Numbered from the stretch's first letter, positions 1 through 9,435 are shown. The stretch: 52,585 nt of DNA from Comamonadaceae bacterium (GCA_947373185.1 CANBWP010000019.1:1-52585); one strand, 5' to 3'. Notes: generated by a model not told the origin, from the letters alone. Numbers and translations are program-made.

Positions 1-1646
1 TCGAGCAAGGCATAGCCCTTGAGCTGATCGGCCGGTGCGAAGGGGTGCACGTTGGCAAACTCGGGCCACGTGATGGGAATCATCTCGCTGGTGGCATTGA
101 GCTTCATGGTGCAAGAGCCCAGCGGAATCATGCTGCGATCGAGGGCCAAATCTTTGTCGCTCAACTGGCGGATGTAGCGCAACATGCCGGTTTCAGAGTG
201 GTAGCGATTGAACACGGGGTGCGTGAGGAATGCACTGGTGCGGCGCAAGCTCGTGGGGATGAGGCTGTCGCGGCCCTTTTCAAAAGGCGTCCAGTCGGGC
301 AGGGCTTGGCCGCCTTCAGCAAAGCTAGACCAAAGTGATTCGATATCGTCGCGCGAGGTGGTTTCGTCTAAAGACACAGCAATGCTGTCGGCTGAGAGCT
401 TGCGCAGGTTCATGCCTTTGAGCAAGGCTTTTTGCAACACGGCATCTGTGCGTGCGCCAGTGATCACTTGCAAAGTGTCGAACGCAGATTTGTGCGCCAA
501 TTTGCAACCCAGTTGTTCTAAGCCTTCTGCAAAGATGGCTGTGTAACTGGCCACGCGTTGTGCGATGCGCTTCAAACCGACGGGGCCGTGATACACAGCG
601 TACATGCTGGCCACCACAGCAGGCAAGACCTGCGCCGTACAAATGTTGGAGGTGGCTTTTTCGCGACGAATGTGTTGCTCGCGTGTTTGCAAAGCCAAGC
701 GATAAGCAGGGTTGCCATGCACGTCCACACTCACGCCCACCAAACGGCCTGGCATGGAGCGTTTGAAGTCGTCACGGCACGCCAGGTAAGCCGCGTGGGG
801 ACCACCGGCACCCATGGGCATGCCAAAGCGTTGGGTGGTGCCCACCACAATGTCGGCATCCAATTCGCCGGGCGGTGTGACCAAGGTGAGGGCCAACAAA
901 TCGGCGGCCACGATGAAGGCGGCTTGCGCGGCGTGGGCCTGTGCAATGACATCTTTCAAATCGTGAATCATGCCCGCGGTGGAAGGGTATTGCGCGACGA
1001 CTGCAAAGTAGTCGTGCTGCTTCATCAACTCAGGCGCAAAGCCCACCAACACCTTCAAGCCCAATGGCGCGGCACGCGTTTGAATCACCTCAATGGTTTG
1101 CGGATGGCAATCGCCCGCCACAATGATGTTGTTGCTTTTGGATTTGACCGAGCGCTTGGCCAAGGTCATGGCTTCGGCCGCCGCTGTGGCTTCGTCCAAC
1201 ATGGAGGCGTTGGCAATGGGCATGGCCGTTAAATCGCAGACCATGGTTTGGAAATTCACCAAAGCTTCCATGCGGCCTTGGCTAATCTCCGCTTGGTAAG
1301 GTGTGTAAGCCGTGTACCAAGCTGGGTTTTCCAAAATGTTGCGAAGAATCACGCCAGGTGTGTGATTGCCGTAATAGCCTTGGCCCATGAAACTTTTGAG
1401 GATCTTGTTTTGTTGCGCCATGGCTTTGAGCTCTGCCAATGCGCTGGCTTCGGTCACTGGCGCAGGCAACTTCATGGCTTGGCTGCGCGCAATCGAGGCA
1501 GGCACGATGCTTTCAATCAAAGCACGCCTAGAAGCAACACCAATGACGGACAACATGTGATGCTCATCTGCTTCACTGATGCCAATGTGGCGGGCAATGA
1601 ATTCGCTCTCGTTTTCGAGTTGGCTTAAAGGGGCGGCAGATGACAT
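1..1646 (-). CDS. gcvP: Glycine dehydrogenase (decarboxylating), P protein, partial
   Basis: This is the PLP-dependent P protein of the glycine cleavage system, which decarboxylates glycine and passes the aminomethyl group to lipoyl-GcvH. About 548 codons of a family near 960 residues lie in the window; the C-terminal half, including the PLP lysine, is beyond the left edge. The reading is continuous from the start. It contains [12 protein letters not shown] near residue 15, a typical P-protein stretch ([15 protein letters not shown]) and GSCTMKLN near residue 510. ATG at 1646 is chosen; an in-frame ATG at 1652 is equally possible, and neither has a strong ribosome site. It lies 79 bp after gcvH on the same strand, so it is probably the last gene of the riboswitch-controlled gcvTHP operon. 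Confidence 0.95.
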   Translation of the reverse strand, partial: MSSAAPLSQLENESEFIARHIGISEADEHHMLSVIGVASRRALIESIVPASIARSQAMKLPAPVTEASALAELKAMAQQNKILKSFMGQGYYGNHTPGVILRNILENPAWYTAYTPYQAEISQGRMEALVNFQTMVCDLTAMPIANASMLDEATAAAEAMTLAKRSVKSKSNNIIVAGDCHPQTIEVIQTRAAPLGLKVLVGFAPELMKQHDYFAVVAQYPSTAGMIHDLKDVIAQAHAAQAAFIVAADLLALTLVTPPGELDADIVVGTTQRFGMPMGAGGPHAAYLACRDDFKRSMPGRLVGVSVDVHGNPAYRLALQTREQHIRREKATSNICTAQVLPAVVASMYAVYHGPVGLKRIAQRVASYTAIFAEGLEQLGCKLAHKSAFDTLQVITGARTDAVLQKALLKGMNLRKLSADSIAVSLDETTSRDDIESLWSSFAEGGQALPDWTPFEKGRDSLIPTSLRRTSAFLTHPVFNRYHSETGMLRYIRQLSDKDLALDRSMIPLGSCTMKLNATSEMIPITWPEFANVHPFAPADQLKGYALL

Positions 1647-1703
1647 CAACATGGTGGGGCTTTCAAACGCAAAGTTCGATCAAAACAAGCAACAAAATTT
1701 CAA

Positions 1704-1729
1704 TTCAGATTTCAGATTTCAGATTTCAG
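1704..1729. repeat. Short tandem repeat, 3.7 copies of a heptamer
   Basis: TTCAGAT is repeated at 1704-1710, 1711-1717 and 1718-1724, followed by TTCAG at 1725-1729. The array sits in the gcvH-gcvP gap and includes the gcvH stop codon (TGA on the minus strand, 1728-1726). It looks like replication slippage. No function is assigned. Confidence 0.9.
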
Positions 1730-2097
1730 TGGGATGCTGCAAACGACGTGTACGCTGTTTCGTCCAACAAAGCATTCACTTGCGATGCATCTGACAACTT
1801 CACTTTGAAGAACCAACCGGCACCCAAGGGATCGGTATTGGCCAAAGAGGGGTCGCCACGCAAGGCTTCATTCACTTCCGTAATTTCACCGCTGATGGGC
1901 ATGTAAACATCGGCTGCAGCCTTCACAGACTCGACCACGCCAGCCACTGCTTTCTGTTCAAAGCTGCTGCCCACTTCTGGCAACTCCACAAACACCACAT
2001 CACCCAAAGCGTCTTGCGCATGGTGCGTAATGCCCACAGTGGCGACATCGCCTTCAACCAAAATCCACTCGTGCTCTTCGGTGTACTTCAAACTCAT
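1726..2097 (-). CDS. gcvH: Glycine cleavage system H protein
   Basis: The 123-residue lipoyl carrier protein shuttles the aminomethyl group between the P and T proteins in the cytoplasm. The lipoylation site is K59 in the motif [12 protein letters not shown], and the family opening YTEEHEW lies at residues 5-11. The length is normal for the family. ATG at 2097 follows an AGGAGAG ribosome site on the minus strand. It lies 76 bp after gcvT, and the gap carries repeat-like sequence. It is downstream of the glycine riboswitch and probably in the same transcript as gcvT and gcvP. Confidence 0.97.
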   Translation of the reverse strand: MSLKYTEEHEWILVEGDVATVGITHHAQDALGDVVFVELPEVGSSFEQKAVAGVVESVKAAADVYMPISGEITEVNEALRGDPSLANTDPLGAGWFFKVKLSDASQVNALLDETAYTSFAASH

Positions 2098-2114
2098 TTT
2101 TCTCTCCTTGAAAA

Positions 2115-2160
2115 TTAATTGGGGTCAGTTCAACATTAATTATCGGGGTCAGATCACAAT
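2115..2160. repeat. Decayed REP-like repeat in the gcvT-gcvH gap
   Basis: The segment 2115-2141 (TTAATT, GGGGTCAG, TTCAACATTAATT) matches the left arm of the large palindrome at 22634-22697 except at one base. A second partial GGGGTCAGATCA follows at 2145-2156 in the same direction. Unlike the palindrome, this copy has no opposing arm, so it looks like a truncated or rearranged member of the same repeat family. It lies inside the gcv operon, between stop and start codons. Confidence 0.75.
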
Positions 2161-2173
2161 GGTTGGGCGATCT

Positions 2174-3301
2174 TTAGCCGCGGTAATAACGATTGGGTAC
2201 AAAGGGCATGGCACTGACCGTCATCGGCACCGCTTTGCCGCGCACCATGGCATTCACAACTGTGCCCATCGCAGCATTGGCCGCGTCCACATAGCCCATG
2301 GCCACAGGCACATTGGCGGTGGGGCCGAGCAAACCACTGGACACTTCACCGATCTTGACGCCCTGCAAGCTTTGCAGTTCCACGTGTTCGCGAACGGGCA
2401 CACGCTCTTGGGCAATCAAACCCACACGTTTGCGAGTCAGAGGATGCGTGCCATCCAATTGGCCCAACACGATGGTGGCGCCAGGGAAGCCGCCAGCACG
2501 CGCGCCGCCTGTGCGACGAACTTTTTGAATGGCCCAGTTGAGGCCTGCTTCGATGGGGGTGGTGGTGGTGTCGATGTCGTTGCCATATAAGCACAAACCA
2601 GCTTCGAGGCGCAAAGAATTGCGGGCACCCAAGCCAATGGGCTTGACTTCCGCTTGCGCCAACAAAGCCCGCGCAAACGCATCCACTTCGGAGTTGCCGA
2701 CAGAAATTTCAAACCCGTCTTCACCTGTGTAGCCAGAGCGTGTGATGAACAGATCTGCACCTTGCCAATCAAACGATGCACCGGTCATGAAGACCAATTT
2801 TTGAACGCCTGGCACCATGCGCGACAGGGCATCCACTGCCTTAGGACCTTGCAATGCCAATAGCGCACGCTCGGGCATGGGAATGACTTGGCAGCGCGTA
2901 CCCATGCGCGCTTGAATGTGCGCAATGTCATTGACTTTGCACGCACCGTTCACAATCACAAAAATGTCGGTGCCGCGGTTCACAAACATCAAGTCGTCAA
3001 TGATGGTGCCTTCGTCGGTGAGCAGCAAACCGTATCGCTGTTTGCCCACTGGCAAATCGATCACATCGACAGGCATCAAAGATTCAAAGGCTGCCGCGGC
3101 ATCGGGGCCCACCAAACGCAATTGGCCCATGTGCGAGACATCAAACAAGCCCGCTTCGGCGCGTGTGTGGTGGTGCTCGACCATCAAACCCATGGGGTAT
3201 TGCACGGGCATGCTGTAGCCCGCAAAAGGCACCATGCGCGCGCCAAGCTCGACGTGCAAAGCATGGAGGGGGGTGTTGAGCAAAACGGTGTCAGCGGACA
3301 A
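2174..3301 (-). CDS. gcvT: Aminomethyltransferase, glycine cleavage T protein
   Basis: The T protein transfers the methylene group from aminomethyl-lipoyl-GcvH to tetrahydrofolate, releasing ammonia. The 375-residue reading has family motifs such as VPFAGYSMPVQYP near the N-terminus, FDVSHMGQ, and the C-terminal VALGYVD-like stretch (VAMGYVDAANA). The start chosen is TTG at 3301, because GGAGA at 3312-3308 sits at ribosome-site distance and the protein then begins MSADTVLLNTPL, like relatives. In-frame ATGs further upstream lie inside riboswitch RNA and lack a ribosome site. It is the first gene after the tandem glycine riboswitch, so glycine should induce it. Confidence 0.96.
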   Translation of the reverse strand: MSADTVLLNTPLHALHVELGARMVPFAGYSMPVQYPMGLMVEHHHTRAEAGLFDVSHMGQLRLVGPDAAAAFESLMPVDVIDLPVGKQRYGLLLTDEGTIIDDLMFVNRGTDIFVIVNGACKVNDIAHIQARMGTRCQVIPMPERALLALQGPKAVDALSRMVPGVQKLVFMTGASFDWQGADLFITRSGYTGEDGFEISVGNSEVDAFARALLAQAEVKPIGLGARNSLRLEAGLCLYGNDIDTTTTPIEAGLNWAIQKVRRTGGARAGGFPGATIVLGQLDGTHPLTRKRVGLIAQERVPVREHVELQSLQGVKIGEVSSGLLGPTANVPVAMGYVDAANAAMGTVVNAMVRGKAVPMTVSAMPFVPNRYYRG

Positions 3302-3349
3302 TTGAAATCTCCAAGGGCAAAGTAAAGCCATGACCGAAATCATGGGTTG

Positions 3350-3590
3350 CCCTCGCTGTCCGCTTTACCTGAGCGATTCGCCGGTTGGGCCCTTCATGTG
3401 AAAGACCCACTGCGGGTTGCGCCTTCGGTGGAGGGTTCGACCGGATGGCCCGCCCTCTCTCTCCAGTGAGGATGCGCTAAAAACCAAAGTGTTTAGCGTT
3501 TGTCAGTCCTGGGTACCTGAGCGTTCAGAAACTTGAGCGTTTCCTGCGCCTTCGGTGGCGACCCCAAAAAGGGCCGCACTCTCCTGACGG
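3350..3590 (-). promoter_or_regulatory. Tandem glycine riboswitch controlling gcvT
   Basis: Two glycine aptamers are visible on the minus strand. Aptamer 1 (about 3590-3500) has GGAGAGTGC, CCACCGAAGG and CTCAGGTACC followed by GGACTGACA. Aptamer 2 (about 3465-3350) has GGAGAGAG, CCACCGAAGG, CTCAGGTAAA and GGACAGCGAG. This two-aptamer order with a short linker is the known glycine riboswitch upstream of gcvT. After it, 3354-3347 can pair with 3320-3313 around an inner hairpin (3345-3328), directly next to the GGAGA of gcvT. That suggests control of translation start, which is inferred from pairing only. Confidence 0.95.
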
Positions 3591-3595
3591 TTCAA

Positions 3596-3601
3596 ATTAT
3601 A
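3596..3601 (-). promoter_or_regulatory. -10 box of the gcvTHP promoter
   Basis: A perfect TATAAT lies on the minus strand at 3601-3596. A start about 7 bases downstream would be near 3589, exactly at the 5' edge of the first glycine aptamer, which supports the assignment. No convincing -35 hexamer is seen at the usual spacing. Confidence 0.65.
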
Positions 3602-3629
3602 AACAGGTCTTGATCGATCCTAGGCTTTT

Positions 3630-5327
3630 TTACATGCCTGAATAGTTCGGGCCACCGCCGCCTTCTGGTGTGACCCAGACGATGTTTTGGGTGGGGTCTT
3701 TGACATCGCATGTTTTGCAATGCACACAGTTTTGGGCATTGATTTGCAGGCGATCAGACTGGTCTTCGTTTTTGACAAACTCGTACACACCTGCAGGGCA
3801 GTAACGCGCCTCAGGGCCTGCATACCGAGCCAAATTCACGTTGACGGGCACGCTAGCGTCCTTCAGGGTGAGGTGAGCCGGTTGGTTTTCCTCGTGGTTG
3901 GTGTTGCTGATGAAGACGCTGGACAAGCGGTCAAAGGTCAACTTGCCATCAGGTTTGGGATAGGTGATGGGTTGGCACTCAGCCGCAGGCTTCAAATAGG
4001 TGTGGTCGGCGGCCGTGCGGCGAAGGGTCCATGGCACGTGACCGCGCAGCAAGAATTGCTCAACGCCTGTCATCAGGGTGCCCACGGTGCGGCCTTTCTT
4101 AAACCACTGTTTGAAGTTGCGGGCTTTGTTCAACTCTGTGTACAACCAGCTGTCTTCGAAAGCTTCGGGGTAGGCAGACAGTTCGTCGTGTTGACGGCCA
4201 GCTTGCAATGCGTCGTAGGCGGCTTCTGCGGCCAGCATGCCTGTTTTGATGGCGGCATGGCTGCCCTTGATGCGGCTGGCGTTGAGGTAACCGGCATCAC
4301 AGCCAACCAAGGCGCCACCTGGAAAGACTGTTTTAGGCAATGACAATAAACCACCTGCGGTAATGACGCGTGCGCCATAAGAAATGCGCTTTGCGGGTGC
4401 AATGCCTTTGGCTTCATCGCCTTCAAAGTACCAGCGAATGTTGGGATGTGTTTTGAAGCGTTGGAATTCTTCAAAGGGACTGAGCCAAGGGTTGGTGTAA
4501 TCCAAGCCCACCACGAAACCTACAACCACTTTGTTGTCTTCCATGTGGTACAGAAAAGAGCCGCCGTAGGTCTTTTCGTCCAGGGGCCAGCCAGCGCTGT
4601 GCAAAGCCAATCCCGCTTTATGGCGTGCGGGGTCAATTTCCCACAATTCTTTGATGCCGATGCCGTAGCTTTGAGGGTCTTTGCCTTCGTCCAATTTGTA
4701 CTTGGCAATGACTTGTTTGCCCAAGTGACCGCGCGCACCTTCTGCAAACACCGTGTACTTGGCGTGCAGTTCCATGCCCAATTGGAAGTTCTCGGTGGGC
4801 TCGCCATCTTTGCCGATGCCCATGTTGCCGGTGGCCACGCCTTTGACCGAGCCGTCCTCGTTGTACAAAACTTCGGCCGCAGTAAAGCCAGGGAAAATTT
4901 CAACGCCCAAGGCTTCGGCTTGCTCGCCCAACCAGCGAGTCAGGTTGCCCAAGCTGATGATGTAGTTGCCGTCGTTGTGAAAGCAGGGGGGAAGGGTGAA
5001 GTTGGGAACGCGCGTCGCACCCGTTTCGGAGGTCATCAAGAAGATGTCTTCTGTGACCGGTTGGTTCAACGGGGCGCCCATTTCTTTCCAGTTGGGAAAG
5101 AGTTCGGTGAGGGCAATCGGGTCCATGATGGCACCCGACAAAATGTGCGCGCCTGGCTCAGAGCCTTTTTCCAAGACCACCACGGAAACATCCGTGCCTT
5201 TTTCTTGGGCCAATTGCTTCAAGCGAATGGCCGTCGACAAACCTGCAGGGCCGCCGCCCACCACGACCACGTCGTACGCCATGGATTCGCGGGGACCGTG
5301 TGTGCTCAAAATCTCTTCGGGTGTCAT
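3630..5327 (-). CDS. Electron transfer flavoprotein-ubiquinone oxidoreductase
   Basis: This membrane-associated flavo-iron-sulfur protein passes electrons from reduced ETF (fed by acyl-CoA and other dehydrogenases) to ubiquinone. The 565 residues match the family length. The N-terminal FAD-binding motif VVVVGGGPAGLS is near residues 20-31. The C-terminal 4Fe-4S cysteines are C510 (CPAGVYEF) and C534, C537, C540 (NCVHCKTC). The start MTPEEILSTHGPRESM agrees with relatives. ETF alpha and beta genes are not in the window. It stands alone on the minus strand, and its stop is about 30 bp before the gcvT promoter. Confidence 0.96.
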   Translation of the reverse strand: MTPEEILSTHGPRESMAYDVVVVGGGPAGLSTAIRLKQLAQEKGTDVSVVVLEKGSEPGAHILSGAIMDPIALTELFPNWKEMGAPLNQPVTEDIFLMTSETGATRVPNFTLPPCFHNDGNYIISLGNLTRWLGEQAEALGVEIFPGFTAAEVLYNEDGSVKGVATGNMGIGKDGEPTENFQLGMELHAKYTVFAEGARGHLGKQVIAKYKLDEGKDPQSYGIGIKELWEIDPARHKAGLALHSAGWPLDEKTYGGSFLYHMEDNKVVVGFVVGLDYTNPWLSPFEEFQRFKTHPNIRWYFEGDEAKGIAPAKRISYGARVITAGGLLSLPKTVFPGGALVGCDAGYLNASRIKGSHAAIKTGMLAAEAAYDALQAGRQHDELSAYPEAFEDSWLYTELNKARNFKQWFKKGRTVGTLMTGVEQFLLRGHVPWTLRRTAADHTYLKPAAECQPITYPKPDGKLTFDRLSSVFISNTNHEENQPAHLTLKDASVPVNVNLARYAGPEARYCPAGVYEFVKNEDQSDRLQINAQNCVHCKTCDVKDPTQNIVWVTPEGGGGPNYSGM

Positions 5328-5466
5328 GGGGACTCACATCAAGTTGAAATTCAAGGGGCCAAAAACTCGGCCAATGGACACATTTTACGCACGGAACAGG
5401 CAGAATGTTCCCCAAAATGGTCACATAGGTGATGCCGGGTTTGACGCAAGCAAAGCGAGATCAACA

Positions 5467-5889
5467 ATGAAATTTGAAATACCTGAGATCAAAAAGAAAG
5501 TTCATGAAATGATCATCCCCATTCGTTGGGGCGACATGGACGCCATGGGACATGTGAACAACACGGTTTACTTTCGGTATTTGGAAACCATTCGGATCGA
5601 TTACTTTCGCAAGATTGGCTGCCTGCCTGACCCACAGTCGCAAGGCCCCGTCATCGTCAATGCCTTCTGCAATTTTTACAAACAGTTTGAATACCCGGGC
5701 GATGTGCTCATCACCATGTATGTGAGTGATCCGGGGCGCACCACCTTTGAAAGCTGGTGCACCATGGCCCGCGCAGATCAGCCCGATGTGATCTTTGCAG
5801 CCGGCGGTGCCACCACCATTTGGGTCGACTTTCCATTGCAAAAAGCCATCAACTTGCCAGAGAACATTCGGGTCCTCGTGACGCCCTGA
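5467..5889 (+). CDS. 4HBT-family acyl-CoA thioesterase
   Basis: This predicted hot-dog-fold thioesterase of 140 residues probably hydrolyses an acyl-CoA in the cytoplasm; the substrate cannot be told. The motif RWGDMDAMGHVNNTVYFRYLE near residues 20-40 is the 4-hydroxybenzoyl-CoA-thioesterase-type active-site region, with the conserved Asp before a Met-Gly-His-Val-Asn run. The frame is open upstream as far as 4996, but that part is antisense to the ETF oxidoreductase, so ATG at 5467 is taken as the start. It diverges from the ETF oxidoreductase and converges with the AhpD-like gene. Confidence 0.88.
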   Translation: MKFEIPEIKKKVHEMIIPIRWGDMDAMGHVNNTVYFRYLETIRIDYFRKIGCLPDPQSQGPVIVNAFCNFYKQFEYPGDVLITMYVSDPGRTTFESWCTMARADQPDVIFAAGGATTIWVDFPLQKAINLPENIRVLVTP

Positions 5890-5908
5890 CCCCGCACTGA
5901 GAGGTGAC

Positions 5909-6523
5909 TTACTTTTGCTTGGGCAACCGGCCCATGGTGTAAAACTCAGGGTTGGGCATCATGTTGCTGAAACTGGCCATGCGGTTGGACAGGCCAAAAA
6001 AGGCGGTGATGGCCGCGATGTCCCAAATGTCTTCGTCGTCCAAACCCTGGGCGTGCAAGGGCGCAAAGTCGGCGTCTTCAATCTGGTCGCTGTGCAAGCA
6101 GACCTTCATGGCGAAGTCGAGCATGGCGCGCTGGCGCGGCGAGATGTCGGCTTTGCGGTAGTTGACTGCCACCTGATCGGCCACCAAAGGCTTCTTTTCG
6201 TAAATTCGCAAAATGGCGCCATGGGCCACCACGCAATAAAGGCAATTGTTGGCGGCGCTGGTGGTCGTCACAATCATTTCGCGGTCGCCCTTGGTCAATT
6301 GACTGGTGCGGCCCACCGACTCAGGCACCATGAGGGCGTCGTGATAGGCAAAAAAGGCCCGCCATTCGGCAGGGCGGCGTGCAAAAGCCAAGAATACTTG
6401 GGGCACAAAGCCCGCTTTTTCCTGAACCGCCAAGATCTTGGCGCGAATGTCCTCAGGCACATCTTGGAGGGCTGGGGCGGGGTAGCGTTGGGCTTGGGTG
6501 GGCGTTGAAGTCGTTGGGGGCAT
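5909..6523 (-). CDS. AhpD-like / carboxymuconolactone decarboxylase family protein
   Basis: This is a 204-residue protein of the peroxidase-related AhpD/CMD family. The redox motif C94-x-x-C97 followed by H101 (NNCLYCVVAH) matches the alkylhydroperoxidase active site, and the all-helical CMD fold should cover most of the chain. Relatives reduce peroxides or have unknown substrates, so no specific reaction is claimed. The start ATG at 6523 has an AAGGAA ribosome site. It is divergent from the CoA-transferase genes. Confidence 0.87.
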   Translation of the reverse strand: MPPTTSTPTQAQRYPAPALQDVPEDIRAKILAVQEKAGFVPQVFLAFARRPAEWRAFFAYHDALMVPESVGRTSQLTKGDREMIVTTTSAANNCLYCVVAHGAILRIYEKKPLVADQVAVNYRKADISPRQRAMLDFAMKVCLHSDQIEDADFAPLHAQGLDDEDIWDIAAITAFFGLSNRMASFSNMMPNPEFYTMGRLPKQK

Positions 6524-6603
6524 GGCGTTCCTTGTCAGTTTTCTGATTTGATTCAGCCATTACACTACTTCTTTTTTGAATCTTCCCCGCTAAGGAGAAC
6601 CCT

Positions 6604-7311
6604 GTGAACAAGATTTTTCCCTCTGCAGCCGAGGCGCTGAAAGGCGTCGTGGCAGACGGTCAATTGCTGGCTGTGGGTGGCTTTGGCCTCTGCGGTATTC
6701 CTGAAGCTTTGATCGATGCGCTGCGCGATTCAGGCGTGAAAAACCTCACGGCCATCTCTAACAATGCGGGTGTGGACGGTTTTGGTTTGGGCAAGTTACT
6801 TGAGACGCGTCAAATCAAAAAAATGATTTCTTCCTATGTGGGCGAGAACAAAGAGTTTGAGCGCCAGTTCTTGGCCGGCGAACTCGAATTGGAATTCACG
6901 CCCCAAGGCACCTTGGCGGAAAAGTTGCGCGCTGGCGGTGCTGGCATTCCAGCCTTCTTCACCAAAACAGGCGTTGGCACGGTGGTGGCCGATGGCAAAG
7001 AGTTGCGTGAATTTGATGGTGAAACCTACGTGATGGAACGCGCCTTGGTGCCCGATGTGTCCTTGGTCAAAGCCTGGCGCGCCGATAAATCAGGCAATTT
7101 GCAATTCCGCTTGACCGCACGCAATTTCAATCCTGCTGTGGCCATGGCCGGCAAACTGTGCATTGTGGAGGTCGAAGAGATTGTTGAAACCGGCGCCATG
7201 CTGCCTGACCAAGTGCACTTGCCTGGTATTTACGTTCACCGCTTGGTGCTCAACAAGCACCCCGAAAAACGCATTGAAAAACGCACCATCACCGAGAAAG
7301 CAGGAGTCTGA
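6604..7311 (+). CDS. scoA: 3-oxoacid CoA-transferase subunit A
   Basis: This is the alpha subunit of a succinyl-CoA:3-ketoacid CoA-transferase type enzyme, which moves CoA between succinate and acetoacetate and so activates ketone bodies. It has 235 residues, a usual length. The CoA-binding glycine-rich motif [10 protein letters not shown] is at residues 25-34. The start codon is GTG at 6604, preceded by a clear TAAGGAG site. The B subunit follows after 2 bp, so the two are co-translated. An atoD-type acetate enzyme is the alternative name; sequence alone does not settle the preferred donor. Confidence 0.93.
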   Translation: MNKIFPSAAEALKGVVADGQLLAVGGFGLCGIPEALIDALRDSGVKNLTAISNNAGVDGFGLGKLLETRQIKKMISSYVGENKEFERQFLAGELELEFTPQGTLAEKLRAGGAGIPAFFTKTGVGTVVADGKELREFDGETYVMERALVPDVSLVKAWRADKSGNLQFRLTARNFNPAVAMAGKLCIVEVEEIVETGAMLPDQVHLPGIYVHRLVLNKHPEKRIEKRTITEKAGV

Positions 7312-7313
7312 GC

Positions 7314-7955
7314 ATGAGCTGGAATCAAGACCAAATGGCGGCTCGCGCTGCCCACGAACTGCAAGACGGCTTTTATGTGAACTTGGGCATTGGCATTCCC
7401 ACCTTGGTGGCCAACCATGTGCCCAGCAACATTGAAGTGTGGCTGCAATCTGAAAACGGCATGTTGGGCATTGGCCCCTTTCCCACAGAAGATGAAGTTG
7501 ACGCCGACCTGATCAATGCGGGCAAGCAAACCGTGACCACCATCAAAGGCTCGTCCATCTTTGGCAGCCATGACAGCTTCGCCATGATTCGCGGCGGCAA
7601 AATCAATTTGTCCATCCTGGGCGCCATGCAAGTGAGCGAAAAGGGCGACCTGGCCAATTGGATGATTCCCGGCAAGATGGTCAAGGGCATGGGCGGTGCC
7701 ATGGACTTGGTGGCGGGCGTGAAGCGCGTCATCATTTTGATGGAACACGTGGCCAAGAAAAAAGACGGCACTGAAGATTTGAAAATCTTGCCTCAGTGCA
7801 CTTTGCCTTTAACCGGTGTGGGTGTGGTTGACCGCATCATCACCGACTTGGCTGTGATGGACGTCGTGCCGGAAGGCTTGAAGGTGGTGGAGATGGCACC
7901 GGGCGTGACGCCAGAAATATTGCAGAGCAAAACCGGCGTGAAGTTGATTTTCTAA
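7314..7955 (+). CDS. scoB: 3-oxoacid CoA-transferase subunit B
   Basis: This is the beta subunit of the CoA-transferase, 213 residues. The catalytic glutamate that forms the glutamyl-CoA thioester is E47 in [12 protein letters not shown]. Further family signatures are [14 protein letters not shown] and the C-terminal [15 protein letters not shown] at 7314 lies 2 bp after the A subunit stop. The stop is separated by a single base from the stop of the convergent gabD gene, leaving no room for a dedicated terminator. Confidence 0.94.
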   Translation: MSWNQDQMAARAAHELQDGFYVNLGIGIPTLVANHVPSNIEVWLQSENGMLGIGPFPTEDEVDADLINAGKQTVTTIKGSSIFGSHDSFAMIRGGKINLSILGAMQVSEKGDLANWMIPGKMVKGMGGAMDLVAGVKRVIILMEHVAKKKDGTEDLKILPQCTLPLTGVGVVDRIITDLAVMDVVPEGLKVVEMAPGVTPEILQSKTGVKLIF

Positions 7956-7956
7956 A

Positions 7957-9435
7957 TCATTTCAAAATATCGCCCATGCACAAGTACTTCATCTCGAGGT
8001 ACTCTTCCATGCCGTGGTGCGAGCCTTCGCGGCCCAAGCCCGATTGCTTCACGCCGCCGAAAGGAACATGCTCTGTGGCAATGATGCCCACATTGATGCC
8101 CACCATGCCGTATTCCAAAGCTTCGCTGACGCGGAAAATGCGGCCCACATCGCGGCTGTAAAAATAACTGGCCAAACCAAACTCGGTGTTGTTGGCGGCA
8201 GCTATGGCTTCTTGCTCGGTTTTGAATTTGAAGACGGGCGCAAAAGGGCCGAAGGTTTCTTCACGCGCGCACAGCATGTCGGATGTGGCATTGCCAATGA
8301 CGGTGGGTTCAAAGAACTGGCCGTTCAAGGCCTTGCCACCGACCAACACCACGCCACCTTTTGCTTTGGCGTCTTCAACGTGGCGTGTGACTTTTTCCAA
8401 AGCAGCGGGTTCAATGAGGGGGCCTTGCACCACGCCCTCTTCAAAACCGTTGCCCACTTTCAAAGCTTTGACCTTGGCGGCAAACTTTTGTACGAAGGTG
8501 TCGTAGACAGACTCTTGCACGTAGATCCGATTGGCACACACGCAAGTTTGTCCGGCGTTTCGGTATTTGCTGGCCATGGCACCTTCTACGGCGCTGTCGA
8601 TGTCGGCATCATCAAACACGATGAAGGGCGCATTGCCGCCTAATTCCAAAGAGAGTTTCTTGACAGTAGGTGCCGATTGCGCCATCAAAATACGGCCCAC
8701 TTCGGTGCTGCCTGTGAAGCTGATGTGGCGCACGATGTCGCTTGAACAAAATACTTTGCCAGCCGCAATGCTGTTGTCGGAATCGGCCGTGAGCAAGTTG
8801 ATGACGCCGGCAGGAATGCCTGCGCGGATGGCCAACTCACCAGCGGCCAGAGCTGTCAAAGGCGTCAGCTCTGCGGGCTTGATCACCACGGTACATCCGG
8901 CGGCCAAAGCGGGCGCCACTTTGCGCGTGATCATGGCCAAAGGGAAGTTCCAAGGGGTGATGGCGGCGCACACACCAATGGGTTGCTTTAAAACCATCAG
9001 GCGCCGCGTGTTGTCAAACTGGGGCAGAGTTTCGCCATTGACGCGCTTGGCTTCTTCGGCGTACCACTCCACAAAGCTGGCGCCGTACATCACTTCGCCT
9101 TTGGCCTCTGCAAAGGGTTTGCCTTGCTCGGCGGTCATGATGCGTCCCAAGTCTTCCACATTGGCCATCAGCAGGTCGTACCACTTGCGCAGCAAAATGC
9201 TTCGCTCTTTACTGGTTTTGCTGCGCCAAGCGGGCAGGGCCGCGTTGGCGGCTGCAATGGCTGCCTCAGCATCCTTGGGACCCAAGTTGGCCACGTCGGC
9301 CAACTTGGCGCCAGTGGCGGGGTCGTTGACGTCAAAGCGGCTGCTGCCCTTGACCCACTGGCCATTGACCAAAGCATCGGTTTTGAGGAGGGTGGGGTCC
9401 TTTAACAGGGCCAAGGGGGATGTTTTCATGTCCAT
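7957..9435 (-). CDS. gabD: NAD(P)-dependent succinate-semialdehyde dehydrogenase
   Basis: This aldehyde dehydrogenase superfamily enzyme oxidises succinate semialdehyde to succinate at the end of the GABA route. ATG at 9435 is used because TTAGGAGA sits just upstream; this gives 492 residues, close to the E. coli enzyme. The catalytic glutamate is E264 (LELGGNAP) and the catalytic cysteine C298 in GQTCVCANR, with a second cysteine C300 at the redox-switch position known in GabD. The cofactor-site stretch TPWNFP is also present. No GABA transaminase or transporter is nearby. It is divergent from alaS and convergent with scoB. Confidence 0.92.
   Translation of the reverse strand: MDMKTSPLALLKDPTLLKTDALVNGQWVKGSSRFDVNDPATGAKLADVANLGPKDAEAAIAAANAALPAWRSKTSKERSILLRKWYDLLMANVEDLGRIMTAEQGKPFAEAKGEVMYGASFVEWYAEEAKRVNGETLPQFDNTRRLMVLKQPIGVCAAITPWNFPLAMITRKVAPALAAGCTVVIKPAELTPLTALAAGELAIRAGIPAGVINLLTADSDNSIAAGKVFCSSDIVRHISFTGSTEVGRILMAQSAPTVKKLSLELGGNAPFIVFDDADIDSAVEGAMASKYRNAGQTCVCANRIYVQESVYDTFVQKFAAKVKALKVGNGFEEGVVQGPLIEPAALEKVTRHVEDAKAKGGVVLVGGKALNGQFFEPTVIGNATSDMLCAREETFGPFAPVFKFKTEQEAIAAANNTEFGLASYFYSRDVGRIFRVSEALEYGMVGINVGIIATEHVPFGGVKQSGLGREGSHHGMEEYLEMKYLCMGDILK

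Noticed and set aside
558..1232. Plus-strand open frame (224 codons) opposite gcvP
   Set aside because: It is antisense to a clear P-protein reading and has a His/Gly-rich, shadow-like composition.
4446..5432. Plus-strand open frame (328 codons) opposite the ETF oxidoreductase
   Set aside because: It is a shadow of a strongly supported gene; no family motif is seen.
4996..5466. N-terminal extension of the 4HBT thioesterase
   Set aside because: The added 157 residues are antisense to the ETF oxidoreductase and its upstream gap; thioesterase homology begins at 5467.
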